Below are positions 37,345 through 47,937 of a DNA stretch of 64,000 nucleotides, piece by piece; position 1 is the first letter of the stretch, and each line of letters opens with the position of its first letter. A model generated the notes under the pieces. The model did no database searches and was not told the origin of the DNA. It was given only the letters and a program-made list of their open reading frames with translations. The position numbers were made by a program, and so were the translations under genes. This DNA comes from Sorangium aterium (GTDB taxonomy: Bacteria > Myxococcota_A > Polyangia > Polyangiales > Polyangiaceae): the NCBI RefSeq assembly GCF_028368935.1, contig NZ_JAQNDK010000004.1, positions 868,001-932,000 on the forward strand, read 5' to 3'.

Positions 37345-37719
37345 ATGAGAAATCTGCGAGGATTGGTGATTCTGTTTGCTGCGTCGCTCGTAATGGCTGG
37401 AGTTTTGGGAGGGTCGCTCAACTACGCGAACGCGCTCCCAATTCCATATCTGGTGGGCCCGACGGCTATAGGCGCCGATGTCGCGGATGCGACTACTATG
37501 CCCGGTGCGCTGGTCGTCGCTGTTACTCCGGGAGGGCCTTGCAATAATGCAGGTATCGAAAAAGACGATATTATTGTCGGGGTCAACAATGTTGCCGTGT
37601 TGAATGCTGAGGCATTCAACACGGCTATCGGAAATCCGAGTCCAGGTACCAAGATCTCGCTCAGGGTGTGGGACCATAAGACGAAGAAGCTGGCGTCGGT
37701 GACGATTACTACTGTGTAG
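37345..37719 (+). CDS. Secreted PDZ-domain protein in a low-GC island
   Basis: 124 residues from MRNLRGLV, chosen for a strong GGGAGGGGG ribosome-binding site and a signal sequence. The mature protein is essentially one PDZ domain: GALVVAVTPGGPCNNAGIEK, DDIIVGVNNVAV, then the helix AEAFNTAIGNPSPGTKISL. Codons are much less GC-biased at third positions than in all neighbours, suggesting acquisition by transfer. A stand-alone secreted PDZ domain without protease is unusual; it could bind C-termini of envelope or foreign proteins. A terminator-like hairpin follows, and truncated oxidoreductase copies lie on both sides. Confidence 0.75.
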   Translation: MRNLRGLVILFAASLVMAGVLGGSLNYANALPIPYLVGPTAIGADVADATTMPGALVVAVTPGGPCNNAGIEKDDIIVGVNNVAVLNAEAFNTAIGNPSPGTKISLRVWDHKTKKLASVTITTV

Positions 37720-37753
37720 GCCCTGCGCCTGTGGTGACCGTCGGTTTCGGGGT

Positions 37754-37790
37754 GCTGGTGGGCGATAACCCCAGCTAGCTGCCCGCCAGC
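37754..37790 (+). terminator. Terminator-like hairpin after PDZ gene
   Basis: GCTGGTGGGC pairs with GCCCGCCAGC (10 bp, one G-T wobble) around a 17-nt loop, 34 bp after the PDZ gene stop. No U-tract follows, so an intrinsic terminator is only plausible. Confidence 0.4.
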
Positions 37791-37797
37791 ATATGAA

Positions 37798-37941
37798 GAC
37801 CTCGATGAATGCCTGCTGGTTCATCGCGTTGTGCACGTAGATCGTGCTGACGCTGAGCTCCGCGTCCTCGCGCAGCCATGCCACGTGCCGCCCCACGTAG
37901 GCCGAGGCGCGCACCTGCGCGGCCAGATCCTCGGGTTGCAT
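37798..37941 (-). pseudogene. C-terminal remnant of an LLM-type flavin oxidoreductase, copy B
   Basis: Encodes RHVAWLREDAELSVSTIYVH then NQQAFIEVF, homologous to the copy at 36786-36968 over ~50 codons. The sequence upstream does not continue the family and the M28 peptidase gene begins its 3' end 53 bp away. Same orientation as copy A, forming a direct repeat of about 145 bp around the PDZ island. Confidence 0.55.
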
Positions 37942-37993
37942 GGGCAGCGTACGGCGACTCGCGCCCGCTCGTCCGCCGCGCGGCGGCCTCCCG

Positions 37994-39319
37994 CTACTCG
38001 ACCAGGATGCCTGCCGCCGCGCGCCCCGCGGCCTCGGTCAGCCGCCGCATGTAGTCCCAGTTGAGCCGATCGACCCGGTCGCAGCGCTGGTGGTAACAGG
38101 GGTTGCCGTCATCGCCGAAGAAGTTCTGCGATATGGCCACGGCCGGCGCCCCGTAGCGCCAGAACGCCGAGTGATCGCTGCGGTTCGTGCAGGCGTCCAC
38201 CCGGGTCAGGCCGAGCTCGCCGTGCGACGCGGCCTTTTCGACCAGCGCGGCCAGATCGGACGACGTGTTCTCGTTGCAGTGGATGACGTGATAGTGCCCG
38301 TCGTCGTCGGAGTCGTAGCCCGTCATCTCCAGATCCAGGACGCCGACCACCTGATCCATCTGCCCGTCCCGGTAGAGCTTGCTCGCGTAGGCCTTTGAGC
38401 CGAGGAGGCCGTCCTCCTCTTGATCGAAGGCGACGACGCGCAGCCCGATGCTCAGCTTCGCGTCCTTCAGCGCGCGGGCGATGGCGAGCGACGACACGAT
38501 GCCGGAGCCGTCGTCGTCGGCGCCGGCGTTGCTCATGGAGTCGTAGTGCGCCGAGAGGATGAGGACGCGCGATCGGTCGGCGCCGGGCTTGTCCGCCGTC
38601 AGGTTGACGCCCTGACTCCAGCCGCTTTGATAGGCGTGCTCCTCGACGGTGAACCCGATCGCCTCGTATTGCTGGCGCATCCAGCGGCGGGCCAGCGCGC
38701 GCCCGTCCTCGGACCCGCGCTCGCGGATGACCGCCGTGCGGCCATCGACCGTCACCGGCGCGGCCCCGGAGAGCTCCTTGAGCCGCGCCTCGAGGAACGC
38801 AGCGTCGATGTGGAGCTCGGGGGGCTCGGCGGCGTCGCCGTCGCGCGGCGCGCGCGCCCCGGCCGGAGCGCGGGTCCCCTGTCGTTCCGGAGCGTGCGAC
38901 AGGACCACGTCGTGCTCTCCGATCGGCTCCGCGTGAAGGCGGGGCGAGCCGAGCCAGTCATGGGGGTCGCGGCCCGTCGGGACGGCGACGGCGGCGATCC
39001 CGCCGACCCGCGCGCGCTCGCCCGGGAGCGCCGCGCCGGGGAGCGGCCCCTCCACGAGGTAGAGCGAGCTCCCGCGCTCTTTCTTCAGGGTGACGCTCTG
39101 CCAGGCGTCCTCGACGCTGGCGCGGGTCACGACGACCTGGCCAGTCTCCGTCGCGAGCCGGTTCAGGAACGTGCTGACCGTATCCTTGCCCACGTGCGAG
39201 ACGTGGATCTCTTCGGCCGCCGGCTCGCCCGGATCGCCGGAGGCGCACGACGTCGAGACGAGCGCAAACGCGGCACACAGCGCGGCGACGGCGCTCGAAC
39301 GATTGAGGCAGGTTGCCAT
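37994..39319 (-). CDS. M28-family metallopeptidase lipoprotein
   Basis: 441 residues from MATCLNRSS, giving a signal peptide with lipobox VSTSC. After a spacer and a propeptide-like beta region, the M28 core (about 205-440) has all co-catalytic zinc ligands in order: His and Asp in SAHYDSMSNAGADDDGSG, the Glu-Glu pair in DQEEDGLLGS, Asp in LDLEMTGYD, and the final His in RSDHSAFW. An aminopeptidase role at the outer envelope is likely. The C-terminal part has cysteines (DACTN, PCYHQRCD) that may form disulfides. Confidence 0.88.
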   Translation of the reverse strand: MATCLNRSSAVAALCAAFALVSTSCASGDPGEPAAEEIHVSHVGKDTVSTFLNRLATETGQVVVTRASVEDAWQSVTLKKERGSSLYLVEGPLPGAALPGERARVGGIAAVAVPTGRDPHDWLGSPRLHAEPIGEHDVVLSHAPERQGTRAPAGARAPRDGDAAEPPELHIDAAFLEARLKELSGAAPVTVDGRTAVIRERGSEDGRALARRWMRQQYEAIGFTVEEHAYQSGWSQGVNLTADKPGADRSRVLILSAHYDSMSNAGADDDGSGIVSSLAIARALKDAKLSIGLRVVAFDQEEDGLLGSKAYASKLYRDGQMDQVVGVLDLEMTGYDSDDDGHYHVIHCNENTSSDLAALVEKAASHGELGLTRVDACTNRSDHSAFWRYGAPAVAISQNFFGDDGNPCYHQRCDRVDRLNWDYMRRLTEAAGRAAAGILVE

Positions 39320-39538
39320 GGCGTCTTCCCCTTTCGGCGACACCGTACGGATCTCAAACGAATTATCCAAGCACTATCTCGCGATGAGTCGAGCTTCGGA
39401 TGAATCGCGTCAAATGCAATGAGGGACACATGAGCGCTCCATATCGGAGCTCTGGAGTCATGGCCCAGCTCGTCAGGCCGTGAGCGAGCGATGACGAGGC
39501 CGCTCGGCCTGTTCGGGCAGGCGGGCGGTGCGCTGGCA

Positions 39539-40972
39539 TCACTCGGGCGGAGAGCCATCTCGCAGCGACAGCTGGCCTCGGCGGCAGGTATCGATGGCGG
39601 ACGCGAGGATGCGCATCGCCTCCTGGGGCGCGTGGAAGCCGGACGAGTTCTCGGCCTCGGCGAAATCGACGAAGAACTGGCATTTCCGCTGCGCCGCGCG
39701 CGGCCCCGCGAGCGCCTCATCGGCCATCCCGGCCTCCTTCGCCCGGCGGATATCGCTGATGAGCGCGACCACCGCGTCCATCGCCCGGTTGCGCGCCTCG
39801 AAATGGCGCGACTGGATCGTCTCCACGCGCTGCCGGAGCTCGTCCTCGGGCCACTTGTGGCACGTCTGGCACGCGCGGTTCACGTTGAGGAGCGGGCTCT
39901 GCACGTGGTGATCGCTGATCTTCGTCGCGCCGACCCGCTGGTACGGCATGTGGCAGTCGGCGCAGGCCACGCCGGAGCGGGCGTGGATGCCCTGATTCCA
40001 CATCTCGAACTCCGGGTGCTGCGCCTTCAGCACCTTCGCGCCCGACTCCGCGTGCGTCCAGTCCGAGTGGCCGTTCTCCTCGTAATAGGCGTAGATCTCG
40101 TCGACCTTGATGCCCTTCGCCCACGGGTACACGAGGCGCTTCTCCGGGCCCTTGAAGTAATACTCCACGTGGCACTGCCCGCAGACGTACGAGCGCATCT
40201 CCTGGCGCGTGGCCATCGTGTTGACGTCGTAATCGGCCTCGCCCGTCGACGCCTTGAGCGCGCGGATCCCCTCGATGAACCCGGGCCGCGTCACCCGGAG
40301 CTGCATCGACTCCGGATCGTGGCAGTCGATGCACGAGACCGGGTGCGTCACCAGCTTGCGCGCTTCGGGGAAGGGCATCTGGTTCATCGCCTCCCAGCCG
40401 CGCATCAGATCGCCGCCGCCGAGCTTCTTGTACGGCACGTACACGGACGCATGGCAGTGAATGCACGTGCCCGGCTGCTTCGTCGCGATCTGCCGCTCGG
40501 TGTACACCTGATCCTCGAGCATGTGGGCGTGCCCGCGCTCCTCCCGGAAGTCGCGCGCGAAGGCGTAGCCGGCCCACATCGTCTTCAGCCGCCCGTCCTC
40601 CTCGAGCTTCGATTGCGCGACCACGCTGCGCGGATCGGCCTCCGTCGGCGTGCGCGGCACCGCCTCGCTCCCGCCGAAGCGCGTGCGCTTCTGGTCGACC
40701 GTGCGCCGGTAGCCGTCGTACTGGAGGGGGAAGTTCTTCCCCCATACGGCCGGGTCGTCTATCGTGTCGTCAAGCTCGACGACGCGATAGAACGGGCTCT
40801 TCGCCTCCTGTTTGTGCTCGAAGATGTTCACGAGCAGCGCGGCGATCCCGGCGGTCGCCGCCGCGGCGGCGACCGCCGCGAGCGGCAGGTAGCGCCAGCG
40901 CGCCGGCGGCTTGCCGGTGCGCGCGCTCTTCTGCGTGGATCCTTCGTCCTTCGGCTCCGTCATCGGTTCCAT
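39539..40972 (-). CDS. nrfA: Ammonia-forming cytochrome c nitrite reductase
   Basis: 477 residues with an N-terminal hydrophobic anchor/signal (~28-50). Five haem-binding motifs in order: CIHCH (170-174), CIDCH, CGQCH, CADCH and CQTCH. The NrfA signature CGQCHVEYYFKGPEK and the distal segments near ADCHMPYQRVGATKISDHH match the family. The first (catalytic) haem has His where many NrfA proteins have Lys (CxxCK); a CxxCH catalytic site also occurs in some bacteria. The enzyme reduces nitrite to ammonium in the periplasm with six electrons. It follows nrfH by 21 bp. A second ATG three codons later is an alternative start. Confidence 0.93.
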   Translation of the reverse strand: MEPMTEPKDEGSTQKSARTGKPPARWRYLPLAAVAAAAATAGIAALLVNIFEHKQEAKSPFYRVVELDDTIDDPAVWGKNFPLQYDGYRRTVDQKRTRFGGSEAVPRTPTEADPRSVVAQSKLEEDGRLKTMWAGYAFARDFREERGHAHMLEDQVYTERQIATKQPGTCIHCHASVYVPYKKLGGGDLMRGWEAMNQMPFPEARKLVTHPVSCIDCHDPESMQLRVTRPGFIEGIRALKASTGEADYDVNTMATRQEMRSYVCGQCHVEYYFKGPEKRLVYPWAKGIKVDEIYAYYEENGHSDWTHAESGAKVLKAQHPEFEMWNQGIHARSGVACADCHMPYQRVGATKISDHHVQSPLLNVNRACQTCHKWPEDELRQRVETIQSRHFEARNRAMDAVVALISDIRRAKEAGMADEALAGPRAAQRKCQFFVDFAEAENSSGFHAPQEAMRILASAIDTCRRGQLSLRDGSPPE

Positions 40973-40993
40973 CCCTCGTGCAGCGGGCGCCCC

Positions 40994-41533
40994 TCAGTGG
41001 AGGTGGCCCACCGATTCATGGCAGCGCACGCACGAGAGCCCCGCGGCGCCGTGGTGCTCGCTGTCGATCGCATCCACGACGTCGCCGTGACACCCGCGAC
41101 AGGCCTCCTCCGTGATGCGTAGATTGCTGGGCTTGATCCGGATCGGGTCCGGGAAGCGGCCCGAGGTGAAGGCGAAGGAGTGCCAGAACCCGTTCGACGC
41201 CTTCGTGGCATATTTTCCCAGGAACGTGTGCGGCGCGTGACAGTCGTTGCACCCAGCCACCGCTCGGTGGCTGGAGCGCTGCCACCCGGCGAACTGCTCG
41301 TTCATGATGTGGCAGTTGGCGCACGCCGACGGATCGCTCCCCAGGTACGAGGCGCCCTTCGCATAAACGAAGGTGTACCCGCCGAGCCCGGCGGCCACGC
41401 CGAGCGCGACGCAGAGCGCGAGGAGCAAGGCCCCCGTGGAGCCGCGCCCGCCGCGCGCTCGCCCGCGCACCGGCGGCTCCGGCGGTTCATCTCGCCGTTG
41501 CCCTTCCGTCATGGGATCTTGCTCTTGTGTCAT
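40994..41533 (-). CDS. nrfH: NrfH, tetrahaem quinol-oxidising partner of NrfA
   Basis: About 179 residues from MTQEQDP (a GTG four codons upstream and an ATG seven codons downstream are alternatives). One transmembrane helix (~32-60) anchors a periplasmic domain with four CxxCH motifs: CANCH, CNDCH, CRGCH and CVRCH. This NapC/NirT-type cytochrome takes electrons from quinol and passes them to NrfA. Gene order nrfH-nrfA is the standard one. Together they give dissimilatory nitrite ammonification or nitrite detoxification, unexpected for a soil organism usually regarded as strictly aerobic. Confidence 0.93.
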   Translation of the reverse strand: MTQEQDPMTEGQRRDEPPEPPVRGRARGGRGSTGALLLALCVALGVAAGLGGYTFVYAKGASYLGSDPSACANCHIMNEQFAGWQRSSHRAVAGCNDCHAPHTFLGKYATKASNGFWHSFAFTSGRFPDPIRIKPSNLRITEEACRGCHGDVVDAIDSEHHGAAGLSCVRCHESVGHLH

Positions 41534-41804
41534 TCGTCGCCGCACCGGTTCACCGGTTCATCGATCCTCGATCGACCGCTTTGCAAGGCAGGTGCCGCTA
41601 CGTCTCCGCTGGAGCGGCGATCGGGGGCCTGGCGGCGGGGGGAGCCGACTCGGCTCGAGGAGCGACCGCGGGACGCCGCGGCGGGCCGGCGCGCTCGGCT
41701 GCAAGGCGTGCGCATCGGTGCAGATTCCGCGCTGGCGGGCGCTCCCTGCGGCCGCTGTTCCCGCCGCGGCCCGTCTGCGCTAGGGACCTGGCAGGAGACG
41801 TCAC

Positions 41805-42682
41805 GTGAACGCCCCGCGCGACACGCAGCCAGCCGCCGCCACGCCCGCGAGCGCCGGCCTGCCTCCGGCGAACCACCGTATCCGGCTGCCGGATTTCGAG
41901 CTCGGCGGCGCGCTCACGGCCGAGCAGCGGGACTTCCTCGACGAGCACGGGTTCATCCGCTTCCGCGGGTTCGCCGATCGCGGCGCGGTGCGCTCGCTCG
42001 TCGAGGAGGTCGAGGCCATGGACCGCCGGCTCGTCGGGGAGGGCAGGGCGCACATCAACGGCGTCCCGCTCCTCTTCGGCACGCGAAGGACGGCTCCCGC
42101 TACATCCAGCGCATGGTGTTCGCGTCGCTCTTCGGCGAGCGCCTCCGCGCCTTCGTCCGCGACCCTCGCTTCGGCGCCGTCCTCGACGTGGCCGGGCCTG
42201 GCTACAGGATCGGCGAGCGGGAGCGCGACGGGCTCGTCATCAACCATTACCGCCACGAGGAGGGGTCGACGTACCAGCGGCTCGGCTGGCACACCGACAG
42301 CCTGCGCGACCTCTTCTATCTCGAGAAGCCGCGCCGGTACCTGAACGTCGGCTTCTATCTCGACGACTCGCCCCTCTCGAAGGGCGGCGTGCGGCTGATC
42401 CCGTCCTCTCACCGACAAGGCCTCTTCGAGATGATGACCCGCAAGGCCTATTTCCTCGACCACCGGCCCGACCCGGACGAGTACGCGCTCGAGGCCGCGG
42501 CGGGGGACCTCACGATCCACGACGGCCGCATCTGGCACCGCGTCGCGCAGGCCACGGCCACGGGCGACGCCAGCCAGCGGCGCGTGATGTACCTGCCGCT
42601 CATGAGCGGACCGCTCAAGGAGAAGCACGAGGGCAGCCCCACGCCGCTCTATTTCCGGCTGAAGCGGCTCGCGGGGTACTGA
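41805..42682 (+). pseudogene. PhyH-type Fe(II)/2-oxoglutarate oxygenase interrupted by a frameshift
   Basis: The N-terminal part (MNAPRDTQP to GVPLLFG) is in one frame and the remainder (KDGSRYIQRM onward) in another. The break lies near 42080, where inserting one C (…FG-H-AKDGSRY…) would restore a continuous ~290-residue phytanoyl-CoA dioxygenase-like protein. The iron-binding triad is intact in the downstream frame: His-x-Asp in GWHTDSLRD and the distal His in IHDGRIWHRVA. It is followed 9 bp later by a GNAT gene. A sequencing error in a G/C run and a true mutation are equally possible. Confidence 0.8.
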
Positions 42683-42690
42683 GCGCCTCG

Positions 42691-43830
42691 ATGTCGATCA
42701 CCATCGAGGAGGCGAAGAGCGGCGCGGATCTCACCGAGATCCTCGACCTGCCGCTGCGCCTCCACGCGGCCGATCCTGGCTATGTCGCGCCCCTCCGCCC
42801 GCTCGTGCTGCGGCGGCTCGACCCGCGAAACCCGTTCTTCCGCGACGCGCAGCTGCGCCTGTTCCGGGCGCGGCGCGGGCGCGAGACGGTCGGGACGATC
42901 TCGCTCCTCCTCGACGGGCGCCACGATCGCCACAGCGGCGAGCGCGCGGCGTTCTTCGGCTTCTTCGAGTGCGAGCGCGACCCGGAGGCGGCGCGGGCGC
43001 TCTTCGGCGCGGTGAGCGAGCGGGCGCTGGCGCTCGGCGCCACGTCGCTGCGCGGCCCGCGCAACGTGACGCGGGTGGAGGACATCGGGCTCCTGGTCGA
43101 GGGGTATGGCTCCCGGCCGCCGATGCTCGCGGGCCATCACCCTCCGTATTACCGCGAGCTCGTCGAGGCCGAGGGGTTCTCGAAGCGTTACGACATGCTC
43201 GCTTACGACACCCCGCTCGTCGACGCGGCGGGGCGCCGCCGCGAGCTCCCCGAGGCCCTGCGCCGGAAGGCCGACGCGGTGAGCCTCCCCGGCCTCGAGG
43301 TGCGTCGCGTCGCGGTTCACCGCCTCTCGCGCGACATGGAGATCGCCCACGCCGTCTTCACCGAGGCATATCGCGGCGTGCCGGAGGTCGTCCCGATGTC
43401 GCGCGCGGAGTTCGTGAACCTGGGGCGCGCGTTCGTCGCCCTGGCGAGCCCGCGCCTCTTGCAGATCGCGACCGTGCGCGGCGAGCCCGCCGCGTTCGCG
43501 GCGTGTTTCCCCGAGCTGAACGAGGCGTTCGCCGCGGCGCGCGGGCGGCTCTTGCCGCTCGGCTGGGCGCGCGTCCTCGGGGCGCTCCGCCGCGTCCGGA
43601 CGGCGAGCTTCAAGCTCATCGGCGTCGTGCCGGCGTTCCGGTCGACGGGCCTCCACGCGCTCCTCGTGCGGCACGTGGTCGACGGCCTCTTCGCGGCGGG
43701 GTACGAGCGGCTCGAGGCCTCCTTGATCCACGAGGACAACGCGGCGATGCGCCATATCGTGGAGTCGGCCGGGTGCGTGCCTTACCGCCGTTATCGCGTC
43801 TACGAGCGCCCGCTCGGAGGGAACAGGTGA
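42691..43830 (+). CDS. GNAT-type N-acetyltransferase-like protein
   Basis: 379 residues. Two GNAT-like halves are visible. The N-terminal half has RLFRARRGRETVGTISLLLD and FFGFFECERDPEAARALF, the C-terminal half VPAFRSTGLHALLVRHVVDG, the acetyl-CoA pyrophosphate-loop region, and HEDNAAMRHIVESAGCVPYR near the end. This 370-390-residue group is common in myxobacteria; substrates are mostly unknown. It lies between the PhyH gene (9 bp) and the MFS gene (1 bp), so the three probably form an operon for making or modifying and exporting a small molecule. Confidence 0.78.
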   Translation: MSITIEEAKSGADLTEILDLPLRLHAADPGYVAPLRPLVLRRLDPRNPFFRDAQLRLFRARRGRETVGTISLLLDGRHDRHSGERAAFFGFFECERDPEAARALFGAVSERALALGATSLRGPRNVTRVEDIGLLVEGYGSRPPMLAGHHPPYYRELVEAEGFSKRYDMLAYDTPLVDAAGRRRELPEALRRKADAVSLPGLEVRRVAVHRLSRDMEIAHAVFTEAYRGVPEVVPMSRAEFVNLGRAFVALASPRLLQIATVRGEPAAFAACFPELNEAFAAARGRLLPLGWARVLGALRRVRTASFKLIGVVPAFRSTGLHALLVRHVVDGLFAAGYERLEASLIHEDNAAMRHIVESAGCVPYRRYRVYERPLGGNR

Positions 43831-43831
43831 T

Positions 43832-45076
43832 ATGACGACAGCTGCCCCGCACCAGAAGACGCCGTTCACGCCGTACCAGCGGCGGCTGTTCTGGTTCCTT
43901 AGCGTGGCCTCGTTCTTCGAGGGCTACGACTTCCTGGCGCTCACGCAGATATTGCCCAACTTCGGCGCGCAGATGGGCCTCGCGCCCCGCCACGAGGGGC
44001 TCCTCGTCGGGGTCATCAACTCGGGGACGATGATCGCGTATCTCCTCGTGCGCAAGGCCGACCAGTGGGGGCGGCGGCGGGTGCTCTCGGTCACCATCGC
44101 GGGGTATACGATCTTCTCCGTGCTGACGGCGTTCTCGCCGAACGTCTATGTCTTCGCCGTCTTGCAGCTCCTCGCGCGCATCTTCCTCCTCGGCGAGTGG
44201 GCGGTCAGCATGGTGATTGCGGCCGAGGAGTACCCGAGCGATCGGCGCGGGATGGTGATCGGCGTCATCCAGGCGTTCTCGAGCCTGGGATCCATCGTGT
44301 GCGCGGGCGTCGTGCCGCTGCTCCTCGCGACGCCCTACGGGTGGCGCAGCGTGTACCTCGTCGGCGGCGTCCCGCTCTTGCTCATCGCGGTCGCGCGGCG
44401 TGGCCTGCGCGAGACGGCGCGGTTCGAGCAGGCGGCGGCCGAGCGAAAGGGGGAGGGGACGCCGCCGTTCACGCGCATCCTGCGCACGCCGTACCGCGGG
44501 CGGATGCTGCAGCTCGCCTTGATCTGGGGGCTCACGTACGTTTGCACCCAGAACGCGGTGACGTTCTGGAAGACGTTCGCGCTCCGGGAGCGCGGGCTCA
44601 GCGACGGCGAGGTGGGCGGCAGCATCACGTTCGCCGCGCTCGTCTCGATGCCGCTCATCTTCGCCTCGGGCAAGCTGCTCGACGTGGTGGGCCGCCGCAA
44701 GGGCGCGGTGATCATCTATGTGCTGGCGGCGGCCGGCGTGCTCGGCGCTTACTCGCTGGGCTCGCGGGGCGGGCTCACGGCCGCGCTGATCTTCGCCATC
44801 TTCGGCGCGAGCGGGGTGCTCCCCGTGCTGAACGCCTACATGACCGAGCTCTTCCCCACGCACCTCAGGAGCGACGCGATCGCCTGGTCGAACAACCTGC
44901 TCGGCCGGATCGGCTACATGCTCTCTCCGATCGCCGTCGGCTTCGCCGCGGAGGAAATCGGCTGGGGACCGGCGGTGTCCGCGACCGCGCTCTTCCCGCT
45001 GGTCGCGCTCGCGCTCATCCTGTGGCTCCTCCCGGAGACGCGCGGCAAGGAGCTCGAGGAGACGGCGCGGATATAG
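43832..45076 (+). CDS. MFS transporter (metabolite:H+ symporter-like)
   Basis: 414 residues with 12 hydrophobic segments. The MFS loop motif reads RKADQWGRRRVL between helices 2 and 3, and the sequence EEYPSDRRGMVIG and ELFPTHLRSDAIAW match the sugar/metabolite-porter consensus (PexxRG). N-terminus FWFLSVASFFEGYDFLALTQ fits a first helix with the typical FeGYD. Start 1 bp after the GNAT stop supports an operon with GNAT and PhyH. Substrate unknown; import or export of a carboxylate-like compound is the usual role. Confidence 0.88.
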   Translation: MTTAAPHQKTPFTPYQRRLFWFLSVASFFEGYDFLALTQILPNFGAQMGLAPRHEGLLVGVINSGTMIAYLLVRKADQWGRRRVLSVTIAGYTIFSVLTAFSPNVYVFAVLQLLARIFLLGEWAVSMVIAAEEYPSDRRGMVIGVIQAFSSLGSIVCAGVVPLLLATPYGWRSVYLVGGVPLLLIAVARRGLRETARFEQAAAERKGEGTPPFTRILRTPYRGRMLQLALIWGLTYVCTQNAVTFWKTFALRERGLSDGEVGGSITFAALVSMPLIFASGKLLDVVGRRKGAVIIYVLAAAGVLGAYSLGSRGGLTAALIFAIFGASGVLPVLNAYMTELFPTHLRSDAIAWSNNLLGRIGYMLSPIAVGFAAEEIGWGPAVSATALFPLVALALILWLLPETRGKELEETARI

Positions 45077-45123
45077 CCCAGCTTCGTGTGTCAGAGATCC
45101 GGCCGAGGATCGCCGACACGCTA

Positions 45124-45161
45124 CAAGACGCCAAGAAGAACACAAAAATAGTGGCGTCTTG
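45124..45161 (+). terminator. Hairpin after the MFS gene
   Basis: CAAGACGCCA and TGGCGTCTTG form a perfect 10-bp stem with an 18-nt A-rich loop, about 48 bp after the MFS stop. It is joined to the dispersed repeat that follows. Confidence 0.5.
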
Positions 45162-45203
45162 GTGTCTCCAGCATCCTGGAAGGCTGGGGTAAGCACCACG
45201 CCG
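45152..45203 (+). repeat. Dispersed GGCGTCTTGG repeat, copy 2
   Basis: Matches the copy at 11966-12022 over about 52 bp with the same fixed spacing of conserved words. Both copies are intergenic. Confidence 0.55.
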
Positions 45204-45406
45204 CACCGCCGCGCGGTGAGCGCAAACGAGCGGGCTGAAACGTGGTTGCTGCCGGAGCCTCACAGGCTGCCGAGCCGACCCGGCGGGTGAGCGTGACATG
45301 ACCGCGCCCGCCCGCGAGGCTCGAGCGGTCGCCGCGGCGCCCGAGCGGCTCCGCATCAAGCAACAGGTTTGGAGTTCCTGCGGTCCAAAGCTCGCCATCA
45401 ATTAAT

Positions 45407-47916
<2,510 letters not shown>

Positions 47917-47937
47917 CCGTCCGGGAAAGAGATACTC

